NCBI GenBank assembly: GCA_021234535.1
Contig: CM037849.1
Location: forward strand, 16,136,274 to 16,200,273
Source of the DNA: Stichopus chloronotus
Lineage: Eukaryota; Echinodermata; Holothuroidea; Aspidochirotida; Stichopodidae
Reading direction: 5' to 3'
Length of the DNA: 64,000 nucleotides
Of the stretch, positions 1 to 10,877 are shown in pieces. Position 1 is the stretch's first letter; each line of letters starts with the position of its first letter. The position numbers and the translations under genes were made by a program. The notes beneath the pieces are model-generated. The model saw only the letters and a program-made list of their open reading frames with translations, did no database searches and was not told where the DNA came from.

Positions 1-1125
1 TTTTGCCAGTTACAGGAATTGTAAACGGTCACTATCGATATCGATGTTGTCTGTAAATGAAGCCAAGAGCAGTGTGGTCCGTGCAGCGTTTTATTACGTT
101 TAGGAGTTAGATGACTATATTGTAAGTAAAGGATTACTTTTACCACAGTGTAATACAATAATTACAGATACTGAACGCAAAATAAGAAAGTTTCGAATAT
201 TTACATAGTGATATTTGCAGTCGTCAGCAAAATAAAAAGAAACACATTTGTGGAATTGATAAAAGGTAGAATTTATATTGGTGTAAATGCAAGACCAATT
301 CCTTAGCTCGTCGCCGCGTCTCAAGGATGAAAACCTTATCAAAAACCCAAATGACATATCAAGTTTCGCTAGTGCTCTTAGGATAAATGCATGTCTATAC
401 TTTGGTGTAAGATACATTCTGGGCAGTGTAAAATGTCTTCTAATGCTATATCTGTTTTAAGAACGGATTTAGACGATTCAGTATATATTCCACAGTAAAA
501 GGATCCGCCACAGCGTGTTACATTTAAAGACACTACAACACTTTTCCTTTACGTTTCAAAAATAAGTTTAAAAACTTAGTTATAGACGTGAAGATGTGGT
601 TGTTCCCTAGAAAGATTTTGGAGGAACGGGTTATTTTCATTCCTATTTCAGTGCATAGTGACTACTTGGTCAGCGTATTTCGACCAAACCAAAGCACATG
701 TTTTCGATGCCTTGATTGTACATTTCTACATTTCGTTGTTTGTGCCATGCGGTCAACCCATATCAAACTTGTCCGATTAAGTTTAAAATTTCCCCATATC
801 ACTTCACACGATTAAGCGAAATTGAAATTTACTTAAACCATGTAAATAGAGGTATTTGCACATTTCATTGTGTCAATTTATTCATTCAACGTAAAGAAAT
901 AGTTGAATGAATCAATGCTTGCCATCAAGTTTTTTATTTTGTCTGGAATAGTTTCAGAGGTAATAAAAGTTAAATAACAACAACAAACACGCAGGTTTAC
1001 TTGTATGGCAAGAAGTAGAACCAACTTTGCACTGCTATTTGCATATTATCACAATAAGGAAGTCTTGGGAATTGCACAGATTAAGGACAGTTCGGTTAAA
1101 GATGCCTTACCTCCTCTCCACCTCC

Positions 1126-1129
<4 letters not shown>
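1..1129. other. 5' flank of FReD gene 1, no gene seen
   Basis: AT-rich DNA without a convincing coding exon. The open frames here are short, overlap each other and have no family signature. The signal-peptide and first exons expected for the FReD gene that starts at about 1306 could lie here or left of the window. I could not pick one out. Confidence 0.5.
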
Positions 1130-1181
<52 letters not shown>

Positions 1182-1194
1182 CTCTCTCTCTCTC
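1130..1194. repeat. (CT)n microsatellite
   Basis: About 65 bases of CT dinucleotide repeat, interrupted once by a G near 1179. It lies about 110 bases before the first recognisable exon of FReD gene 1. The Leu/Ser-rich reading frames across it are artefacts of the repeat. Confidence 0.97.
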
Positions 1195-1305
1195 TTTTAC
1201 TTCAGAAAGGATGTAAAACTCATTATACCACATGTAACATCTACATGTTAAATTATATATTTTCATTCATTTTAAATGAGACACTAAACCACCAGTGACA
1301 ACAAG

Positions 1306-1399
1306 CTTGCTTCAGACAATTGCCCAAAGCATCGAAGAAACAACTATGATCACAGAGTATTCTGGCTGTATCGTGCAAAGCGAACACGCTGTGATCTTG
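1306..1399 (+). CDS. FReD gene 1, upstream exon (eroded TIL tail)
   Basis: Internal exon recognised by comparison with the matching exon of gene 2 (40545-40653). Both end in phase 0 at a GT donor (here gtaagag) with related C-terminal sequence: here C-I-V-Q-S-E-H-A-V-I-L, in gene 2 C-I-V-E-R-E-N-S-V-I-L. The last ten residues after the Cys align with the end of the TIL exon of gene 3 (C-Y-E-S-D-S-Q-I-V-I-P). The exon therefore looks like the remnant of a trypsin-inhibitor-like Cys-rich domain that has lost nearly all its cysteines. The 5' boundary is uncertain. I chose the acceptor acaag shared by both copies, and an in-frame stop lies upstream. It splices in frame to 1735. Confidence 0.6.
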
Positions 1400-1734
1400 G
1401 TAAGAGTTCCTTTTTAACGTTTTTCACCTGCATGTGTATTATCACAATCACCAATGACTGTCCTTTTTTTCGATGAGTAGAGATTCTGAGATCTCATCCA
1501 AACACAGCTTTCCAGTTACATCAGGGAGATAACAGCTCCCTGATTAGATCTTACATAACAATAAGTGCATACCGATATATGGCTTCACTGCAAAGAAAAC
1601 TAGACCCAGAGATATTATCAATACCCAAGCGGTACTTAACTTTTGTTTGTTTGTAAGAAGTTGGAAGGACTATCATTAGGTATTCTATATAATTGTGTTT
1701 TCGAGGCTAACTATGAATTCCTTTATTTGTTCAG

Positions 1735-2040
1735 GAACAGTCGTTTCTTGTGAATGCTAACTGTACAAAAAAATATACCTGTATCAACAAGACTGTCGAT
1801 GTCAACTCAGGATACAGGTGTAACTCCGACGCTGCTTGCGAAACACGTGACAATTTACACAAATGCTATTGTAGAAATGGTTACCACGGTGACGGCGAAT
1901 CTTGTGAGAAGCATAAGGCTGATTGCCTGGAAATATTTCAGGAGGGCCTCATTAGTGGTGTGTATCCTGTCTTTCCAACGAACTGGTCTGGTTCAGCTTT
2001 TGAAGTTTATTGCAATATGGCTGACGGGGGAGGATGGACA
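1735..2040 (+). CDS. FReD gene 1, exon with EGF-like domain and start of fibrinogen domain
   Basis: Starts after the acceptor tgttcag in phase 0 and ends at ggatggaca|gtaagt in phase 0. The first part is a Cys-rich EGF-like module with the tail YCRNGYHGDGESC, a typical EGF ending. The second part, from DCLEIFQEG onward, is the N-terminus of a fibrinogen-related domain, including FEVYCNMADGGGWT, the first disulfide-loop signature of the family. The product would be a secreted lectin-like protein resembling ficolins, tachylectins or invertebrate FREPs. Ligand and role are inferred from the family. The exon is very close to 41069-41377 in gene 2, which argues for a recent tandem duplication. Confidence 0.9.
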
Positions 2041-2344
2041 GTAAGTTGGTCGTGATATGAAAGAAGATTTGATTCTTAGCAAGTTGTGTTATTTATTGGT
2101 ATGACATCAGTATCGATAATTTATTTTTCAAATAGTAAAATGCTTCTATTATCTTGGTTAGATATTTTGAGGAATAGATATTTTGAGGAATAGTTATTTT
2201 CCAGTAGTAACAAAATGAATCAGGTTTTCGATAAGTACCATGACTTCGATTAACTACATGTGATTTTTGCTTTGCTTGTTAGAGAACATGAAAAAGCAAA
2301 GTTTGAATCCTCGTTTGACTATCTCCTGTGCTTTTCATCAAAAG

Positions 2345-2609
2345 GTTTTCCAACGCCGTGTCAACGGTTCAGTCAACTTTTACCAAGACTGGACCAGTTA
2401 CAGAGACGGCTTTGGTGAACTCGAACACGAGTTCTGGTTGGGCAACGAAAAACTGTTCTACCTGACAAATCAAACTTCATGTGAACTCAGAATTGATGTA
2501 GTGGATGCAGAGAACAACGCATATTATGCCATCTATGATCGGTTCAATATCGCTGATGAAAGTGACAATTACACGGTCTTTGAGATGGGTACATACAGTG
2601 GCACCGCAG
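2345..2609 (+). CDS. FReD gene 1, middle fibrinogen-domain exon
   Basis: Phase-0 start directly after AG reads V-F-Q-R-R-V-N-G, completing the WTVFQRR junction typical of FReDs. It ends GTYSGTA with one base of the next codon before the donor (phase 1). It contains the conserved FGELEHEFWLGNEKLFYLTN segment. Where most FReDs have a Tyr in the following YELRIDL motif, this copy has Cys (S-C-E-L-R-I-D). Gene 2 shares this extra Cys and gene 3 lacks it (Y-E-I-R-I-D). An unpaired Cys could support inter-subunit disulfides; that is inference. Confidence 0.9.
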
Positions 2610-3500
2610 GTTTGTTGATCAATAAATGAAATATATTTGTTGGATTATTAGGAATTAAAGTATGAAAATTAATTTGAATTATGAAGTCAACAAAATGGTA
2701 ACCCGTCGCACCTCAGTTATTTGATATCCACATTTCCATAACGAGCACTTACGTAAGCAAGCCACATGTGCCAAGATGAACAAAATAGTCCTCCCTTAAT
2801 AGAAGTCAGTTCAAGTCATTTACATTTTGACTGCTTCAATAGACTCCGTAATGTCATTGCTGACCATAATTTGTAGTATATCATTGCTCATATGGAAGTG
2901 GCTTAGCACGTGTACTTCTGAATATTTCAATGCTCTTAGGCCTATAGTTTTTGAAACCTCCCCTGCCGTTTTGTCCAATAAATTCAGAGAGACATGTATT
3001 ATCGATTTCCAACGTTACGTTATGTTTTGTCAGTGGTATTTCTTCCAGCTTCAGCTGCTGGTAATCATGCACAAGGGTGACATTATATGATCTAGTTTAC
3101 AGTAACCTAGTACAACGAACATACAGTAGGGAAAATAAAACAACAGAAAAGAGCACAATACTGATAAAAAAAGTGTGGCTTCATGTGTTCTCATTACCGT
3201 TCGAACCATCGCGTGCTATTATTTACAAATGACTATAAATATTCAGATGTATATTTATTATATAATATTTGTTCAAAATCGCTTTCTGTGAGTTTCTGTC
3301 TTCATATAGCCGTGAAACAATCAATGAGACGAAAACGTAACTGAGTTGAGTTCTCATAACAAACCTCTTTCAACAAACATGGAAAAAGAATATCTACCAT
3401 GTTTACATGACTAAATTTAAAAAGAATATTAACAGATGGTATTTTTAAAAGCGGAGGCGAAAAATGATCAAAAGTCATACATTAGATATTGAATGTATAT

Positions 3501-3810
<310 letters not shown>

Positions 3811-3982
3811 ACTCACGAAGAAATCCTGATTCCTGCCAGTTGCCTGAAGAATGTCATAGGGCATGAAACACCGTGTAGCAACCACTCAATAGTGAATAGG
3901 GCTCAATATAGTATGTTAGCTCTGTATGTTAGCTCTGTCTGTTAGGCATTGAGCACTTTACTGAGTTAGAGGTATATCAATT

Positions 3983-3983
<1 letters not shown>

Positions 3984-4057
<74 letters not shown>
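3984..4057. repeat. (TA)n microsatellite 2
   Basis: About 74 bases of TA repeat directly abutting the outer end of the left 161-bp inverted repeat. Confidence 0.97.
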
Positions 4058-4060
<3 letters not shown>

Positions 4061-4218
4061 GCAAGATTACTAAATAAAAACCGGGCAGACGTTGCTTCTC
4101 AATTATAAAGTGTATTGTCAAGCTTTCGGCCTCATTGGCCTTCTTCAGGATACTATATACAGAAAAATAGAGAGAGAAGATTGATAAATATAAGTTACGC
4201 AATGGAATAACTTTGACA
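4058..4218 (-). repeat. Left 161-bp inverted repeat of the Penelope-like insert
   Basis: Reverse complement of 5831-5991. By eye the two 161-base arms differ at only two positions, near 4082 and 4146. Each arm is bounded on both sides by TA repeat. On the minus strand it contains CCTGAAGA, a GGCC-loop-GGCC hairpin and then GAAAGC. Confidence 0.92.
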
Positions 4219-4219
4219 A

Positions 4220-4284
<65 letters not shown>
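4220..4284. repeat. (TA)n microsatellite 3
   Basis: About 65 bases of TA repeat between the left inverted repeat and the Penelope-like coding remnant. Confidence 0.95.
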
Positions 4285-4286
<2 letters not shown>

Positions 4287-4315
4287 TTACTTAGATACTA
4301 GAAACTACATACTAG

Positions 4316-5428
4316 CTAATAACACGAAAACGATTCAAAGATGACATACAATTCATCTGGACATCTACATCACGAAACCTCACTCACTTTCAAAATCAAA
4401 TGAACTCAAACCACCCAACCATAAAATACACATTTGAAAGTTCTGCAGAAAGCGTCCAATTTCTAGATATTCGAATCACCCAAAGCAAACAAACGACTTG
4501 AAACTCAACTCTACTCAAAGCCAACCGACTCTCACGTTTACCTTTTACCAACATCTTGCCATCCAAAACATACTTTCACAAGTATTCCATACAGCCAGGC
4601 GCTCAGAATCATACGAAACTGCTCTGAAGACAACACAACAAATTACCACCTATCCGAACTCAATAAACAATTCATACACCGTGGATACAACTCACAGGTA
4701 GTAACAAAACAAATACAAAATGCACAACAGCTTTCAAGGCACGACCTACTTACTTACACACAAAAGAAAACAACACAAGAGTGCCACTGGTACTCACGTA
4801 CTCACCAATTCTCTCCAACCTCCCTAAGAAACTACAAAAATGCACACAAACACTAACTGATTCCCCGGAACTCACATCTATTTTTAAAGAACCTCCCATG
4901 GTCGCCTTCCGTCGTCCGCGCTCTCTACGAGATCTTCTCGTACGGGCTAGGGACCCCTCACCTAATGACACACAGAACGACCCACACACCACAAAGAACG
5001 GCTTTTTTGCCTGCAAGTCAAAACGCTGCATGCTGCATACATACATCAAACACACAGACAAATTCACGAGCACCTCAACAGGACAGACTTTCCCTATAAC
5101 ATCGCACATCAACTGCAAATCTAAATGGTTAATTTATCTCATCACCTGCACAGCCTGCAACAAACAATACATCGGCAAAACGGAAACAACACTCTATACC
5201 AGATTTAGCAACACCAAATCAGAAATAATCAACTTTGATAAAACTAACGCCAAACAACTACCATACACTACACATTTTAATTCCCCATCACATTCTATAC
5301 ACAACGTCTCCCTTACAGGCATTGAACTGATCCAAGAGAAGTCCCGTACAACAATCCTACATCGTGAATCCTTCTGGATAGAAAAGCTAAAAACCCTAAG
5401 CCCCAATGGCATCAACGTAGACAGCTAA
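4316..5428 (+). pseudogene. Penelope-like RT C-terminus plus GIY-YIG endonuclease, disrupted
   Basis: The frame from 4316 reads KRFKDDIQFIWTS, a degenerate form of the Penelope R-F-I-D-D-I palm motif with Ile changed to Lys, then HPTIKYTFE and VQFLDI before a TGA at 4499-4501. Further matching sequence follows after frame changes. From 4781 an uninterrupted frame of about 215 codons has FKEPPMVAFRRPRSLRDLL, then the GIY-YIG segment LIYLITCTACNKQYIGKT and a nearby Arg (TRF). The upstream RT fingers and most of the palm are missing. The truncation, stop and frameshifts mean it is not autonomous. The GIY-YIG frame is intact. Confidence 0.8.
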
Positions 5429-5613
5429 ACAAAAACACGTGACCATCTACATCGCATCCACACACACAATACATAGCATTGCTACTCACGTCATCCTCCT
5501 CAGACAAAGATCACGCAACAACTCTACACTCGTAAGTTACCTCTTTCTTTACTCTTAAAGACATTACTTTCTACTTTCTAAGCTAAGTAACACGTAATAT
5601 CTAAGTAACTTAA

Positions 5614-5723
<110 letters not shown>

Positions 5724-5830
5724 TCAAAGTTATTCCTTTTTTTTTATTTTCACCTCCGTTTATTGATCATCGTTTCTAAAGTGTTTTTCAATAGCAAATA
5801 TTTACATGAGATATATAATATTGATTTACA

Positions 5831-5988
5831 TGTCAAAGTTATTCCATTGCGTAACTTATATTTATCAATCTTCTCTCTCTATTTTTCTGTATATAGTATC
5901 CCGAAGAAGGCCAATGAGGCCGAAAGCTTGACAATACACTTTATAATTGAGAAGCAACGTCTGCCGGGTTTTTATTTAGTAATCTTGC

Positions 5989-5991
<3 letters not shown>
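5831..5991 (+). repeat. Right 161-bp inverted repeat of the Penelope-like insert
   Basis: Mirror of 4058-4218 with two mismatches by eye. It is followed at once by (TA)n at 5992-6019. One mismatch changes CTGAAGA to CCGAAGA in the ribozyme-like segment. Confidence 0.92.

Positions 5992-6019
<28 letters not shown>
5992..6019. repeat. (TA)n microsatellite 5
   Basis: Short TA tract closing the composite insert. Confidence 0.93.
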
Positions 6020-6032
<13 letters not shown>

Positions 6033-6187
6033 TAAATCACAGTGTGCGAGAGGAAAAAGCGTTATTCAAATAATATAGTGCAATAAATAAATATTATAGA
6101 GCAAATATTATTCAAATTTTATAGTGCAATATCCGGCGTAATTACCGCTTATGACTAAGCTTTATGTTTACATATTTTCTTCAACAG

Positions 6188-6432
6188 AAGATATTTTGAC
6201 AAAAATCATTGGTGAGCAGTTCAGTACCTTCGACAGGGATAACGACAGTAAACAAAAAGAAAACTGCGCAGTGGTTCATCACAGTGGCTGGTGGTTCAGA
6301 ACCTGCGGAAAGAGTAATCCTAATGGTCTCTACAACTCACCTGATAGCAATAAGGCCATATATTTCGAATTTCTACCATCAAATCAGAATAAAATTTCTT
6401 ACACTGAAATCAAAATACGACCGATTGTCTGA
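6188..6432 (+). CDS. FReD gene 1, terminal fibrinogen-domain exon
   Basis: Acceptor ttcaacag, phase 1, giving A-E-D-I-L-T after splicing to 2609 where gene 2 has A-G-D-S-L-T. It carries the FReD C-terminal hallmarks: FSTFDRDND (calcium-site acidic loop), [22 protein letters not shown] and SYTEIKIRP, then a TGA stop. The last two FReD cysteines are present. The His that follows the second Cys in ficolins (CHxSN) is Gly here (CGKSN), so acetyl-group recognition may differ; that is inferred from family knowledge. A possible ATTAAA poly(A) signal lies near 6479. Confidence 0.92.
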
Positions 6433-6790
6433 GACATTGCCAAATTTAATATTAATTAATATTAAGTTAAACATACAGATTAAAATTTGTAGCAAGCATG
6501 AGATAAATACAGTCACATAAACGAGCAAAGGTTGCAAAATGAACGTGCTAATCCAAATTGTCCTCAGGTTCTCATAATGCAAATGCAATGCAATGCAAAG
6601 TTTACTGATTGCTTCATTGAAGTCATAACTTCTGGCCTCTGTAACTTCGCCTTGGGAATAATGTGATTTTCACATTTCATCCGCTTAATACCGGCAGACA
6701 TGTTATAATTTACATATTCATTAATAGTATACGTTTCATTGGTGTGATTACCTAGACCAGTTATTCGCTGGATTCACCGAAAGTTATTCG
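6433..6790 (+). other. 3' flank / 3' UTR of FReD gene 1
   Basis: AT-rich sequence between the FReD stop and the LINE. No coding signal is seen, and the 3' end of the mRNA is not defined. Confidence 0.5.
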
Positions 6791-6982
6791 GTAATATTTG
6801 ACTGGAACTGTCACAACCCTAAGTCTGGTGAGCCTACCACAGTACACTATCTATCCTATATACGCTGTCAGTACATACTGGTACGCTTTCACTATAATCA
6901 TCTCTCTGCCGTGGTCCAGTGAACTGAGTTCTCTTTTCAAGCCTCTCTATTCATCAATCTGCTGGATTAGTCTATTCTAACA

Positions 6983-7675
6983 ATGACTACCACTCGCGAT
7001 CGTCAATTGAAGGAGCTGGTGGCTAATACCGTTAAGACCGTCTTGAAGAGCGATGAATTCATGTCACTGTTACGTAAATCGATCTCGGATGCCCTTGTAC
7101 TCCAACTCCAACCACTGAAAGACGATCTTGCTGAACTGACAGGGAAAATTCACGAATACGAAACCAAGATGGAAGAACAAAGGCATGAAATTGAAACACT
7201 TCGCCAAAGTCAAACCGAGACTGGGTCCTCACTGACCAGAGCATATCAGGAAATCAATGACCTTGAACAGTATTCCAGAAGAAATTCTCTACGGATATCC
7301 GGCATCCCTGACGATGGTTTCAGTCGAGATACTGATCAACTCGTTATCGATCTGGCCAAGGACAAACTTGATGTCACCATTACACGCGATGACATTGACC
7401 GCTCCCACAGGATTGGACGTATCACTGAGGGTAACCGTGACAGACCACGCCCCATAATTGTCAAGTTCATATCGTACGATACCAGATCAAGATTTATTCA
7501 GGCCCGACGGAAGCTTAAAGGGAGCAACATCGTCGTACGCGAGGACCTTACGAGGACCAACCAACAGCTACTTCTCAACGTTAAGAATCACCGCCTCGTC
7601 AAATCAGCGTGGAGCCTTGATGGAAAAATCCATGCACTCTGTCCAAAGACGGCCATGAATACAAGAAACGCGTAA
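6983..7675 (+). CDS. LINE ORF1 protein (coiled coil plus RRM-like, L1-ORF1-type)
   Basis: 230-codon frame from the first ATG. Residues about 40-92 form a probable coiled coil rich in Leu/Glu/Lys. They are followed by INDLEQYSRRNSLRISGIP, the strongly conserved start of the RRM-like domain in LINE ORF1 proteins, then DDIDRSHRIGR and RPRPIIVKF. Such proteins bind the element's own RNA and form the RNP used for retrotransposition. The end is odd. The frame stops with an unrelated tail after HALCPKT, while the -1 frame reads KDGHEYKKRVSDLKDLDDL to a TAA at 7702-7704, which looks like the proper C-terminus. A small indel near 7640 has probably truncated ORF1 in this copy. Confidence 0.85.
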   Translation: MTTTRDRQLKELVANTVKTVLKSDEFMSLLRKSISDALVLQLQPLKDDLAELTGKIHEYETKMEEQRHEIETLRQSQTETGSSLTRAYQEINDLEQYSRRNSLRISGIPDDGFSRDTDQLVIDLAKDKLDVTITRDDIDRSHRIGRITEGNRDRPRPIIVKFISYDTRSRFIQARRKLKGSNIVVREDLTRTNQQLLLNVKNHRLVKSAWSLDGKIHALCPKTAMNTRNA

Positions 7676-7871
7676 GTGACCTCAAAGACCTGGACGACCT
7701 CTAATATGGCTAATCTGATCATTTAGGTTACACTTATTTCTGCTTGCCTGCTGGCCTGTGTCTCGTCTGCCCGGTTGCGGACTTCTGGTGAAGTCTTTTC
7801 TTTCTTTTTTTCTGTGTGTTAATTGTTTTGTTATTCTTTTATTGTTTTGTGTTAATTAATTGGTATCGTCG

Positions 7872-10800
7872 ATGGTTAATTTTTGTGCTTTTGCAGATGA
7901 CTTGGATCATTTGGATTATCCTTTCAACCATTTAAATGATGATCAGGGAAACATTATTATTGATAATTCACAAATAACTTGTAATTATACTGACATTAAT
8001 AATCTCAATACTCATTTTAGTACACATAAGGGCTTGAGCCTCTTTCATTGTAATTCCAGGAGCTTGAGCAAAAATTATGACGACCTTTCGCTTTTATTAC
8101 AACTTCTTGATTTTAAATTTCATTGCATAGCCATAACAGAGACGTGGTTAAACAACAACTCTCTGCCAGCTCTTTACAATCTGGATGGTTACAATTTTGT
8201 TCATAAAGACCGTAAACAGACTGCTGGTGGGGGTGTAGGTGTTTATATAAAAGATGGTATTATTTTTAACATAAATGACCAACTTTCAGTGTTTCACGAC
8301 AATTTATATGAATCAATTTTCGTTGATTTAAAATTCTATAACCGCACTTTAATTATCGGTATTGTCTATCGTCCACCAAACGCCAGCTCGATTGATTTCT
8401 TCAATCTTCTGGAAGACAATTTAGATCGCATTGGAAATAGACCTTGCTACATAATGGGTGATTTCAACATTGATTTATTATGCTACGATGGGGTGAATAG
8501 TGCTCGAACACACACTTTTGTTAACATTCTCTCGTCACATGGTTTCCATTGCATGATAAATAAACCCACCAGAGTAACAGACCAGTCTAGAACCTTAATA
8601 GATAATATTCTTACTAATGTAACAAGCCCATACACCTCCGGTATTGTTGTTAATGATTTATCAGATCACTACCCGATTTATTCCTTTATTACTGACTGCG
8701 TCACGCCGTCTGCGCCCCACGTTGGACGGGCTAATCCTAAAGTAACTCGAAAATTCACTCAATATAGTATTGCTTCGTTTCAACAGGACCTCTCGCAAGA
8801 GGACTGGGTTGATGTACTCAACTGTGACGATGCAAATTCTGCTTATAAGGCATTCATTCGTATATTTTATTGTTGCTATGACCGCCATTTTCCTCTTCAG
8901 CCGTGTAGCAGACGTTCTGATATTAGGAAGAGCTGGTGTACGACAGGTATCTTGAACTCGTGTCGTACGAAAAATAGGTTATTCACTCGCTATAAACGCC
9001 ACCCTTCACAGGTGAACAAAGCAGAATACAGTACGTTTAGAAATAGACTCACTTCAGTTATACGTGTTGCAAAATTTAACTATTACAATAAGGAATTTTC
9101 TAACCAAAGTGTTAGGGAAACCTGGAAGAAAATTAACAATATCCTACAGAACGATGCTAGTAAAGCTTCTTGTATCAGTGAATTGCATGATAACGGTAAA
9201 CGTATTTCTGACATAACAGAGATGTGTAGTATTTTTAATGAATATTTTGTTAGCATTGGCTGCAAGTTAGCATCTGCCATTCCAAACACACCGCCAATGA
9301 GCTTTCACAACTATATGGGTGATCCTAACCAACACTGTATGTTTTTGCACCCTACTAATGAGAATGAAGTTAATAAATGTATTAAGGATTTGAAACCTGG
9401 CAGTCCAGGACATGATGATATTTATTGTAAGGTTGTCAAGGCAGTCAGTCACATTATTTCGAGTCCGTTGAGCCACCTAGTTAACCTTTCTTTTGGTAGT
9501 GGAAGCGTCCCCAATGATCTTAAAATTGCTCGGGTTGTACCTGTTCATAAGAGTAATGACAAAAACATAAAGAATAATTATAGGCCTATCTCTGTATTAC
9601 CCGTTTTTTCCAAAGTATTTGAAAAATTAGTTTATAAACGTTTGTTTGAATTTCTTTCCCATCATAGTCTACTTTATGAGAATCAATACGGCTTTCTTCC
9701 GAACAAATCTACGATGCATGCATTGATCAACTTCATTGATAATATTTCCTGTTCCTTCGAAAATCGTAAACTTTCTTGTGGAATATTCCTTGATCTCTCT
9801 AAGGCCTTTGACACTTTGGATCATAACATTCTTCTCTATAAACTAAATCATTATGGTATCAGAGGTATGCCTTTGAAATGGTTCAGTAATTACCTTTTTA
9901 ACAGATATCAGTATGTTCATATCTCAAATGCTAAGTCTACTTTGTGTTCCATTACTACTGGTGTCCCACAGGGGTCAATTCTTGGTCCACTTCTGTTTCT
10001 TATTTATATGAATGACCTACCTCTCGTTAGTTCAAAGTTTAAATTTACTCTTTACGCTGATGATACAAGTATTTTTTACGATAGCTATAATTCCCATTCG
10101 TTCATCAGCGATATTACCAACGAGATGGTCAATGTCACTAATTGGTTTCGAGCAAATAAGCTCCATCTGAACGCTACTAAGTCGACTGCTATTTTGTTCC
10201 ACCCAGTTCAAAAGTCTGTCGACCCTAAAATGAATGGTATTAATATTCATGACAGTTTTATTCCTTTTGTTGATTGTACTACTTTCCTCGGTGTTACCAT
10301 AGATAAAAACTTAAGTTGGTCCCCACATATCACTAATACCTGTAGTAAAATCTCTAGAGGGGCTGGTATAATTTACAAATTGAAAGATATTCTCCCAAGG
10401 AAGGTGCTACTTACCATCTATAATAGCTTAATCCTTCCTTTCATGACTTATTGTGTACCCGTTTGGGGATATGCTGCTGCCAATCATACCAGTAAAGTGC
10501 ATCTGATTCAAAAGAGAATCGTCCGTTCTATTCTCAACAAACATTCCATGACACCTTCTGTTCCTCTTTTTAAAAGACTTCAAGTCCTTGCTTTCCCCGA
10601 TATTGTGAAGTATCATACGGCAATAATAATGTTTCATGCTACCAACAATCTGTTACCTCTTTCTGTGGCTAAACTGTTCGCGAGACCTAACCACATGTTT
10701 AACACCAGACATAATTCTAATTATATGCTCCCATATTGTAGACTACTTTTAACGCAGCATAATATACACTATACTGGACCTTCTGTGTGGAATGAGTTGC

Positions 10801-10877
10801 CTGAATCACTTAAAGAAATCTCCACGAAAACTTTATTTAAACGGATTTTGAAAAAACACCTTCTGGACAATCTCTGA
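7872..10877 (+). CDS. LINE ORF2 polyprotein: APE endonuclease and reverse transcriptase
   Basis: First in-frame ATG at 7872; about 1000 residues with no stop. Numbering below counts from codon 7860. The endonuclease shows HCNSRSL (~63-69), AITETWL (~91-97), VYRPP (~169-173), MGDFN (~199-203), TLIDNI (~245-250) and LSDHYPI (~267-273), covering the Asn, Glu, Asp/Asn and Ser-Asp-His catalytic set. The RT shows NYRPISVLP (~573), GFLPNKST (~611), GIFLDLSKAFDTLDH (~641-655, first catalytic Asp), GVPQGSILGP (~701-710) and LYADDTS (~731-737, catalytic YADD). It nicks genomic DNA and copies the LINE RNA by target-primed reverse transcription. All catalytic motifs are intact, so it may be active. The clade within the jockey/CR1/L2 group is not certain. 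Confidence 0.93.
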   Translation: MVNFCAFADDLDHLDYPFNHLNDDQGNIIIDNSQITCNYTDINNLNTHFSTHKGLSLFHCNSRSLSKNYDDLSLLLQLLDFKFHCIAITETWLNNNSLPALYNLDGYNFVHKDRKQTAGGGVGVYIKDGIIFNINDQLSVFHDNLYESIFVDLKFYNRTLIIGIVYRPPNASSIDFFNLLEDNLDRIGNRPCYIMGDFNIDLLCYDGVNSARTHTFVNILSSHGFHCMINKPTRVTDQSRTLIDNILTNVTSPYTSGIVVNDLSDHYPIYSFITDCVTPSAPHVGRANPKVTRKFTQYSIASFQQDLSQEDWVDVLNCDDANSAYKAFIRIFYCCYDRHFPLQPCSRRSDIRKSWCTTGILNSCRTKNRLFTRYKRHPSQVNKAEYSTFRNRLTSVIRVAKFNYYNKEFSNQSVRETWKKINNILQNDASKASCISELHDNGKRISDITEMCSIFNEYFVSIGCKLASAIPNTPPMSFHNYMGDPNQHCMFLHPTNENEVNKCIKDLKPGSPGHDDIYCKVVKAVSHIISSPLSHLVNLSFGSGSVPNDLKIARVVPVHKSNDKNIKNNYRPISVLPVFSKVFEKLVYKRLFEFLSHHSLLYENQYGFLPNKSTMHALINFIDNISCSFENRKLSCGIFLDLSKAFDTLDHNILLYKLNHYGIRGMPLKWFSNYLFNRYQYVHISNAKSTLCSITTGVPQGSILGPLLFLIYMNDLPLVSSKFKFTLYADDTSIFYDSYNSHSFISDITNEMVNVTNWFRANKLHLNATKSTAILFHPVQKSVDPKMNGINIHDSFIPFVDCTTFLGVTIDKNLSWSPHITNTCSKISRGAGIIYKLKDILPRKVLLTIYNSLILPFMTYCVPVWGYAAANHTSKVHLIQKRIVRSILNKHSMTPSVPLFKRLQVLAFPDIVKYHTAIIMFHATNNLLPLSVAKLFARPNHMFNTRHNSNYMLPYCRLLLTQHNIHYTGPSVWNELPESLKEISTKTLFKRILKKHLLDNL

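Noticed and set aside
4750..5118. 122-codon minus-strand frame antisense to the Penelope-like remnant
   Set aside because: It is the complement shadow of the GIY-YIG-side frame and has no own motif.
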